Shown piece by piece: positions 58,620 to 64,000 of a stretch of DNA of 64,000 nt. The notes under the pieces were generated by a model that worked only from the letters and a program-made list of their open reading frames with translations, had not been told where the DNA came from and ran no database searches. Position 1 is the first letter of the stretch. Every line of letters begins with the position of its first letter. The position numbers were made by a program, and so were the translations under genes. The stretch comes from Gammaproteobacteria bacterium RIFOXYD12_FULL_61_37 (GTDB taxonomy: Bacteria > Pseudomonadota > Gammaproteobacteria > Chromatiales > Chromatiaceae), in the NCBI GenBank assembly GCA_001801995.1, contig MGZB01000056.1, positions 1 to 64,000 of the forward strand. Reading direction: 5' to 3'.

Positions 58620-61448
58620 TCAAACTTTCTCCACGAAGACCTTACCGCTGTGGTAGCAGGCCAGGCCGGAGATCGGTTCGGAGACATTGGGCGTCACCTC
58701 ATTGGTGCTGCCGGAGACGGAGGTCTTGCCATCCTTCATCCAGCGCCCCATGCCCCAGTGGCCGTGGATCATGGGCAGCGCGACCGTATCCGGGCGGATG
58801 CCGCCATAGATGCGTGCCGTGACCTCAATGGCGCCGACCGTGGAACGGATGCGTACCCGGTCGCCATCCTTGATGCCGCGCTTTTGTGCGGTTTCGGGGT
58901 GGATTTCGAGATACACGGTCTTCTTGCCGCCCTGGGTTGGCTGCATGCTCGCAGTGGCGTGGGGCAGGTTGGCGCTACGTCCCTCCGCCTGCAACGCCAG
59001 CTTGGGGCTGACCATGTGCAGATCGCCGCCGCCCTCGTGGCGTGCCGGAAAGTATTGAGGGAATCCGACCTTCTCCGCCGGGATGCCGGTCTTCTCCACG
59101 ATGTAATGGACGTAGTGCTCGTCCTCCAGGTAGGCGGACTTGAACTCGAACTTGCCGCTGGGTGTCTTGAGCAACTTCTGCTTCACCGCTTCCTGCGTCA
59201 TCCGTTTGGAATAGGACTTGGTCGCCTTGTTCCACTCATAGAACTCGCCGCGAATCTGGCGATATTGGTAAGGTTTCTTGTACCAGACGCCCTTCTCACG
59301 GAAGCTCTCGTAGCCGTTGACGCCATTGTCGCCAGGCTTCTCCTCGAAACCCTTGGCCATCTGTTTGATGATGTTTTCGGTGTTGCCGAGCTTCTTGTAG
59401 TACTCGCCCATCGGTCCCTTGATGCGCTTGCCCAGGTCGATCAGCATGTCGCCGAACACCCGCGTGTCGTACAGCGGCTTGACCGCCGGGGTGCGGATCA
59501 TCGAAATCGGGTAGCCCTGGAAGGGGTAGGAGTCGGCGATCTGCAACCGTTCCAGATAGGTGTGGTCGGGCAGGACGAGATCGGCGAACACCGCCGTTTC
59601 ACCCGGATAGGGCGAGGTATCGACGACGAAGGTATCGGCCATCATTTCTTCCCAGGCGAAACAGTCCGGCCCCGAAAAGACCGGCCCGGTGAGATAGAAC
59701 ATCACTGTGTCCAGTTTGTAGGGCTTGCCTTCGTTATGATTCTTGGCGATTTCCTGCATCATGTTCGACGCCATCGGCCATTCGTCAGTCTTCACCTTAT
59801 CGACCCTGGGCTTCTTGCGGTCGGGCGACTTGGCGTAGTCGTCCATGAAGTCATCCGCCTTGACATCCAGCTTGGCCCAGGGCGTCTTCATCGTATTGGC
59901 CAGCCCGCCCTCGGCGAACATCGCGCCAATCAGGGCGTTCAGCGAATGAATCGCCATGCCGTTGTAGACACCGTTGGTATGCGCCGCCGCACCGCGTTCG
60001 AACAGGGCCATCGCCGGCTTGGTGGTGGCCAGCTCCCGCGCCACGTCGGTGATGTCCTTGGCGCGGATGCTGGTGATCTTCTCCGCCCACTCCGGGGTGC
60101 ATTCCTTGAGCACGGCATTCCACCACTCCGGCAAGCCATGTACCCATTTTTCTTCGAACAGCGCGTCCCCGGCCTTGATTTCGGGCTCTGGTTTTTTGTC
60201 CCTTTCGAGGGCCTCCCGTTGCTTGAGGTCGGTCTCTTCGGAGAGCGCCTTTTTGGCCTCTTCCTTTTCGAACTTGGCGATCTTCTCGGCAATGGCCTTT
60301 TCGGCGGCGGCGTCCCCCTTGGCCTGGGCCTGTTCCTTTTCCTTGAGGAGCTTGGCCAGCGTGGCCTGGGCCTTCTCCTTCTCGGCGGCGGCCTTTTCGG
60401 CCGTAACCTTGTCGGCGGCCGCCTTTTCGGCGGCGGCCTTCTCCTTGGCCTGCGCCCGGTTCTGGATGTCGTCGTCGCTGAAGACCGCCGCCACGGCCTC
60501 GCCCGACTTGAAGCGATTCACGCCATCGGCGAAATTGCCGACAAAGGGCTTGTCCCAGAGGCCTTCGGTGAGGATGACGTGCGCGATGGCCAGCGCCATG
60601 GCGCCGTCCGTTCCGGGCTTGATGAGCAGGGAACGATCCGCCGATGCTCCGGTGGTGTTGGTGTGGACATCGACCACCGTCACCTTGGTGCGCGGCGATT
60701 TGGAGCGCATCTGGCCCCACGCCTGCATGTTGGCGTTAAGGGGCCGGAAGGCGTCTAGGAAGCCCGCGCCGAAATTGAGCATGTAGTTGGTATGGACGTA
60801 ATCGTAGGAGTTGTACTCATAGTTGCCGTCCACGCACAGTTTTGCCTTCTTGCTGGCATCGGAGCACATGGACGAGTGATTCAGCCCGACATTGGGCGAA
60901 CCATAGAGCTTGCTCCAGTCGCCAAACAGGCCTGCGTCCGTGGCGCCCCAGCCGCGACCGAACAACAGGCCGAAACGGTGGGATTCGCCTTTGTCGCGTA
61001 GATCGTTCAGGCGCTTGGCCAGGGTATCGAGCGCCTCGTCCCAACTGACCGGCACGAAGCCGGGGTCTTCGTCGCGCCCCTTCTTGGGGTTGGTGCGCTT
61101 CATCGGCCCTTTGAACCGGTCGGCGTCATAGAGGATGTACTGGCCGTAATGGCCCTTTGGGCAGAGGTGGCCGTTGGCGAGCGGGTTATCGAGCGTGCCG
61201 TACACCGCATGCACACGGCCATCGGTGGTATAGACGTCGATACCGCAGCGCGCCGGGCACTGGTGGCAAAAGCTCTTGGTGATCACTGTTTCGGGGGGCG
61301 TTCCGGGCTCTGTTCCGGCCTGGGCCGGGGCGATGGATGAGAAACCGGGCAACTGCCCGAGACCGGCCGCGCCGGCCGCGCCAGCTACTCCGGCCGCTTG
61401 AAGGAAACGGCGCCGGCTGATGTTGGGGTTGGGCATGTTCTCTTTCAT
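58620..61448 (-). CDS. arxA: ArxA, molybdopterin respiratory arsenite oxidase, with charged internal insert
   Basis: A 942-residue DMSO-reductase-family enzyme. Tat signal SRRRFLQAAGVAGAAG; [4Fe-4S] ligands C61, C64, C68, C96 (FCHQCPARCG, HLCPKG). The LLFGRGWGATD at 161-171 holds the FGRGWG form I associate with ArxA rather than ArrA. A Mo-ligand cysteine candidate is C195 (SSMCSDASKKAK). Residues about 331-423 are an Ala/Lys/Glu-rich insert (AAAEKAAADK repeats), an unusual interruption. It should oxidise arsenite to arsenate in the periplasm, linked to ArxB and ArxC. Ribosome site GGAGG before the ATG at 61448. PsrA/PhsA-like enzymes are the main alternative. Confidence 0.85.
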   Translation of the reverse strand: MKENMPNPNISRRRFLQAAGVAGAAGAAGLGQLPGFSSIAPAQAGTEPGTPPETVITKSFCHQCPARCGIDVYTTDGRVHAVYGTLDNPLANGHLCPKGHYGQYILYDADRFKGPMKRTNPKKGRDEDPGFVPVSWDEALDTLAKRLNDLRDKGESHRFGLLFGRGWGATDAGLFGDWSKLYGSPNVGLNHSSMCSDASKKAKLCVDGNYEYNSYDYVHTNYMLNFGAGFLDAFRPLNANMQAWGQMRSKSPRTKVTVVDVHTNTTGASADRSLLIKPGTDGAMALAIAHVILTEGLWDKPFVGNFADGVNRFKSGEAVAAVFSDDDIQNRAQAKEKAAAEKAAADKVTAEKAAAEKEKAQATLAKLLKEKEQAQAKGDAAAEKAIAEKIAKFEKEEAKKALSEETDLKQREALERDKKPEPEIKAGDALFEEKWVHGLPEWWNAVLKECTPEWAEKITSIRAKDITDVARELATTKPAMALFERGAAAHTNGVYNGMAIHSLNALIGAMFAEGGLANTMKTPWAKLDVKADDFMDDYAKSPDRKKPRVDKVKTDEWPMASNMMQEIAKNHNEGKPYKLDTVMFYLTGPVFSGPDCFAWEEMMADTFVVDTSPYPGETAVFADLVLPDHTYLERLQIADSYPFQGYPISMIRTPAVKPLYDTRVFGDMLIDLGKRIKGPMGEYYKKLGNTENIIKQMAKGFEEKPGDNGVNGYESFREKGVWYKKPYQYRQIRGEFYEWNKATKSYSKRMTQEAVKQKLLKTPSGKFEFKSAYLEDEHYVHYIVEKTGIPAEKVGFPQYFPARHEGGGDLHMVSPKLALQAEGRSANLPHATASMQPTQGGKKTVYLEIHPETAQKRGIKDGDRVRIRSTVGAIEVTARIYGGIRPDTVALPMIHGHWGMGRWMKDGKTSVSGSTNEVTPNVSEPISGLACYHSGKVFVEKV

Positions 61449-61553
61449 GGATACCTCCGCGGTTGATCCTGGGGGTTATTACAGCTCAACTCATCTCACC
61501 TTATCTGCCTGCATACAACGCGCCACAAAGTAGCGACCTCGAAGAGGTGAAAA

Positions 61554-62693
61554 TCAGGGGTGATTTTTACCGCCAAAAAGGTCGTCGAACAGGCTACGGC
61601 TCCTTTTGCAGCCTGGGCAGATGCCTTCGTCACGGGAGGGGAAGCGGGTTTGGCAGGAGGGGCACTCGCGCCAGGGAAACCGGGTCAGCCTGATCCGAGC
61701 ACTTGGGCCAAGCCCATCCACCGGGGAGAGGTCGAGCGCACCCTCCGGACAACTCCTGGCGCAGAGCCCGCAACCTACGCACAGCCAGGGTTCGAACCGG
61801 ACCCCAGCCCCCTCTGTCTCCTTGTAACCTGTCAGCGCCCCGGTCGGGCAGACACCGGCACAGACCCCGTGGTTCTGGCAGTTTCCCGAGACTGAAACCG
61901 CCGGAAAAAGCCCATCCGGCAAGGGGATAGAGCGCAGTGCCGCCAGTTTTTCCAAGGCTGCCAGCAGGCGTATCCGCTCGGGAAAGGGCTGCTCTCCGTG
62001 CCTGGCCCCATGCCTGACCGAGCCGCATGGCGGGGGCTCCAGTGTGGCTGCCTCGGCGGCCTTGCCTGCCAGAAATCGAAAGAAGGCGCGCCGTCCCATT
62101 GCCTCGCGCTCGGCAGGCGTGGGGATCTCAACGGGCAAGATCGGGGAAGGCAGCGGGACGCACCGCAGGGCGGGCAGGCCCTGTTGCGGCCAGCCGAGCT
62201 GCGTCAGGGCATGCCGCACGAATTCGAGTTGTGTCGCCACAGGGGGCTGGGCCTGTCCACCGGCCCGGCAGGAAGCGCAGCCGCCTCGATCCATCAGCAC
62301 CAGGGAGCGCCCTTCGCCCGCAGCCAGTACAAGCTCCAGCAGGTCGGCCGCCGTGAGGCCACCCAGGCAGGGGACCGCGTGAGCACCTTCGGCCAGCAGA
62401 GGGGGCGGCACCTTCCAGCACTCGACGGTAAGCGCGTGGTTACCTTCCAGTAACCTGTCGGGAATCCGATACCCCTGGGCCGACAACGCGCCACTGGGGC
62501 AGGCGGCAACACAGCAGCCGCACCCAAGACAACCATGGGCAAGATCGACGCCGCGCTCGCTTACCGACAGAGCCCTGGCCGGGCAGGCCTCGGCGCAGCG
62601 GGAACAGGCCCTGGGCGATGAGCGGGCGGCAAGGCAGGATTCCCGCCGAAAGCTGAGCCCGTAACGGGATGCCAATTTTTTCGAATCTGTCAT
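61554..62693 (-). CDS. arxB': ArxB'-like multi-cluster iron-sulfur protein
   Basis: A 379-residue Fe-S protein, first gene of the arx operon. Cysteine groups are CSRCAEACP, CLGCGCCVAACP, CQNHGVCAGVCP and CVGCGLCARSCP, enough for four [4Fe-4S] clusters, plus a C-terminal CPSC...CPGC pair. The middle third has a loose CASC motif. No signal peptide is seen. ATG 62693 is preferred to the TTG at 62711. A gap of 105 bases separates it from arxA. It has the position of arxB' in known arx loci. Confidence 0.8.
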   Translation of the reverse strand: MTDSKKLASRYGLSFRRESCLAARSSPRACSRCAEACPARALSVSERGVDLAHGCLGCGCCVAACPSGALSAQGYRIPDRLLEGNHALTVECWKVPPPLLAEGAHAVPCLGGLTAADLLELVLAAGEGRSLVLMDRGGCASCRAGGQAQPPVATQLEFVRHALTQLGWPQQGLPALRCVPLPSPILPVEIPTPAEREAMGRRAFFRFLAGKAAEAATLEPPPCGSVRHGARHGEQPFPERIRLLAALEKLAALRSIPLPDGLFPAVSVSGNCQNHGVCAGVCPTGALTGYKETEGAGVRFEPWLCVGCGLCARSCPEGALDLSPVDGLGPSARIRLTRFPWRECPSCQTRFPSRDEGICPGCKRSRSLFDDLFGGKNHP

Positions 62694-62728
62694 GTCCACC
62701 AACGGTTTCAAAGAGTTCCGGGTTACAC

Positions 62729-62744
62729 AGCAAGAATCGGCCCA
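62729..62744 (-). promoter_or_regulatory. sigma54 (-24/-12) promoter of arxB'ABCD
   Basis: On the minus strand the sequence is TGGGCCGATTCTTGCT. The invariant GG and GC are spaced exactly as in TGGCACG-N4-TTGCT, with two mismatches in the -24 block. Predicted start near 62718, 25 bases before the arxB' ATG. An NtrC-type regulator (arxR) is in the same locus. Confidence 0.75.
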
Positions 62745-62784
62745 ACCCCGCCGGAGAGGGTTGTGTGGGCGTTTGACAAGGCCC

Positions 62785-62844
62785 GGTCACCATCTGGTAA
62801 CCTGATGCACCAGTCAGAATCACATGGGTTACCCAGTGGTGACC
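62785..62844. promoter_or_regulatory. long inverted repeat, likely ArxR upstream activating site
   Basis: The arms GGTCACCATCTGGTAACC (62785-62802) and GGTTACCCAGTGGTGACC (62827-62844) are complementary at 15 of 18 positions, 24 bases apart. They lie about 67-126 bases upstream of the arxB' transcription start, a normal enhancer distance, and also just before arxX copy 2, so they may serve both directions. Confidence 0.65.
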
Positions 62845-62869
62845 CTCCGACTGGAGAGAGGGGGACCGC

Positions 62870-63724
62870 ATGTCGTGCCATCCGTTCAGGTTAACTGTAC
62901 TCGCCCTATTCGCCGTACTGATCACAGCAGTGCCAGCTTTGGCCGAAACCCCCGCGTGGCGGGTGGGTATGACGCCGGCCTTCCTCCACGATCAACACGT
63001 CGTGCTCGACGACTGGCGCGCCTACCTTGAGCGGCGGCTGGGACGGAAGATCGAGTTCGTGCAGCGCGACAGTTATCTGGAGACCATGGATCTGATCCGG
63101 CTGGGCAAGCTGGATTTCGCCTGGATCTGCGACTATCCCTATGTACACCTCGGCAACCATGTACGGCTGCTGGCTGTGCCCGTCAACCAGGGCAAGCCCC
63201 TCTATCGTTCCTATCTCATCGTCTCAGCGCGCGACCCGCATACCCAATCGCTCGTCCAGCTCCGGGGCAAGGTATTCGCCTACTCCGACCCCTACTCCAA
63301 CACCGGCTACCTGGTGCCGCGCTACCAGCTCCACCAGGTGGGCGAGGAGCCTGAGCGGTTCTTCAGCCGCACCTTCTTCACCTGGTCGCACCGCAAGGCC
63401 ATCGAGGCGGTGGCCAGCGGTGTGGCTCAGGGCGCGGCGGTGGACAGCTTCGTCTGGGATACCCTGGCCAAGATCAAACCCGAGTTGACCGCACGTACCC
63501 GTATTGTCAGCCGCTCGCCGGAATACGGCTTTCCGCCCTTCGTCGCCCACCATTCGGTGCCGGAAGGCGATTTCAAGGCGATGCAGGGTGCTTTGCTGCG
63601 GATGGAGCAAGACCCCGAAGGTATTCTGCTGTTACAGCGCCTCAACCTGGATGGCTTTACGCCGGGCGATCCCGCCGTCTACAACGTCATCACCGAGATG
63701 ATGAACGCCCTGGGCGAGCGATGA
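62870..63724 (+). CDS. ArxX-like periplasmic oxyanion-binding protein, copy 2
   Basis: A 284-residue PhnD-type protein with a Sec signal peptide (LTVLALFAVLITAVPALA). Shared with copy 1 are WRVGMTPAFLHDQ, YRSYLIVSARD, LRGKVFAYSDPYSNTG and RTFFTWSHRKAIEA. Differences such as ICDYPYVHLGNH in place of LCGFPFVKNERR near the putative binding site could mean different ligands. It is divergent from arxB' across a 176-base regulatory region and overlaps the next kinase gene by ATGA. Confidence 0.82.
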   Translation: MSCHPFRLTVLALFAVLITAVPALAETPAWRVGMTPAFLHDQHVVLDDWRAYLERRLGRKIEFVQRDSYLETMDLIRLGKLDFAWICDYPYVHLGNHVRLLAVPVNQGKPLYRSYLIVSARDPHTQSLVQLRGKVFAYSDPYSNTGYLVPRYQLHQVGEEPERFFSRTFFTWSHRKAIEAVASGVAQGAAVDSFVWDTLAKIKPELTARTRIVSRSPEYGFPPFVAHHSVPEGDFKAMQGALLRMEQDPEGILLLQRLNLDGFTPGDPAVYNVITEMMNALGER

Positions 63725-64000
63725 GATCGCTATTCGACCTCAGTTTCAGCGTCAAGATCCCCCTCTGGGGAAGTCTGCTGATCCTGGTCACGGCCGGACT
63801 GGTGGGTCTCTCCCTGATGTTCCGGGCCTACGACGACCTGCGCCAGGATGTGCTCATCAGCGCCGACAGCCTGGGACGCACCCTCTCCAACACGCTGTTT
63901 CCAGCCATGTTGCACGACGATGTCTGGCGCGCCTTCGAGATTATCAATGCCCCCTTCCACGGCGCCACGCCGGAGAACCCCGTTCAGGCGAGCGCCCTGA
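63721..64000 (+). CDS. ArxS-like sensor histidine kinase, copy 2 (cut by window edge)
   Basis: Only the first 93 residues are present: an N-terminal span (IPLWGSLLILVTAGLVGLSL) and the start of a periplasmic domain (SLGRTLSNTLFPAMLHDDVW, then RAFEIINAPFHG). These match copy 1 (LANTLVGPLTHDDAWRAFEI). The ATG at 63721 overlaps the arxX stop. Kinase motifs would lie beyond the window. Confidence 0.8.
   Translation, partial: MRSLFDLSFSVKIPLWGSLLILVTAGLVGLSLMFRAYDDLRQDVLISADSLGRTLSNTLFPAMLHDDVWRAFEIINAPFHGATPENPVQASAL

Noticed and set aside
58650-60758. 702-residue plus-strand open frame
   Set aside because: Antisense to arxA in a GC-rich region; composition is an artefact of codon bias.
58620-61448. 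Alternative identity as PsrA/PhsA, TtrA, SoeA or ArrA
   Set aside because: Operon order with an arxB'-like gene, TorD, divergent PhnD-type sensor, kinase and NtrC-type regulator, the FGRGWG motif and nearby arsenic genes together favour ArxA. A phylogenetic tree would settle it.
62773-62801. TTGACA at 62773 as a sigma70 promoter for arxX copy 2
   Set aside because: The 17-base-spaced hexamer GGTAAC is a bad -10 and lies inside the inverted repeat; possible but not supported.

Overview
The window looks like chromosome of a GC-rich, sulfur-oxidising gammaproteobacterium, probably a Chromatiales-type lineage. The grounds are a thiosulfate-oxidation operon (soxXYZA), the order yebC-ruvCAB-ybgC-tolQRAB-pal-cpoB-queE-queC, a nagZ/hpt/MTI-phosphorylase group, a FleQ-like regulator and a respiratory arsenite-oxidase (arx) locus. 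The taxonomic placement is inference. I saw no rRNA, tRNA or CRISPR array.

Layout. (1) 0-11 kb: soxXYZA on the minus strand, a DUF4202 protein, a NodU-type carbamoyltransferase, a tiny secreted Arg/Gly-rich protein, a Tat-exported DUF1513 beta-propeller and a 1362-residue secreted multidomain protein. (2) 11-31 kb: housekeeping genes (rsgA, orn, a degenerate FleQ-like regulator, a DUF971-MoaD fusion, yebC, ruvCAB, the Tol-Pal cluster, queE, queC, nagZ, hpt, a 2-Cys peroxiredoxin, MTI phosphorylase), interrupted by dispersed repeats and a MITE-like element. (3) 31.3-32.6 kb: a small AT-richer islet with two minus-strand genes and several GTTAC/GTAAC palindromes. (4) 32.6-46.4 kb: a two-domain PPK2, then arsenic resistance genes (ArsR-ArsC fusion, GDCCVxC protein, Acr3; later an ArsP-like permease, a small thioredoxin and ArsM). 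A four-gene restriction-like operon on the minus strand (methyltransferase, DUF1016 nuclease, helicase, GIY-YIG protein) lies between the two arsenic blocks. (5) 46.5-51.6 kb: a decaying stretch with remnants of an ABC exporter and Crp/Fnr and thioredoxin genes, plus a cytochrome whose frame is broken at an 11-A run beside its start. (6) 51.8-64 kb: a complete arx island. arxX-arxS-arxR runs plus, arxB'-A-B-C-D runs minus, and a second arxX-arxS runs plus off the window edge.

How the genes fit together. The two periplasmic ArxX proteins and ArxS kinases probably sense arsenite (or a related oxyanion) outside the cytoplasm. ArxR is an intact sigma54 activator, and a sigma54-type -24/-12 element with a long upstream inverted repeat precedes arxB'. 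ArxA, B and C would then pass arsenite electrons to the quinone pool, while the ars genes handle cytoplasmic arsenic by reduction, efflux and methylation. sox supplies a second inorganic electron-donor pathway.

The main points for follow-up are the duplicated arx sensor cassette, a charged Ala/Lys/Glu insert inside ArxA, the four-gene defence-like operon with a palindromic repeat inserted in frame in its methyltransferase gene, and a FleQ-like regulator that has lost both GAFTGA and the Walker B acidic residues.
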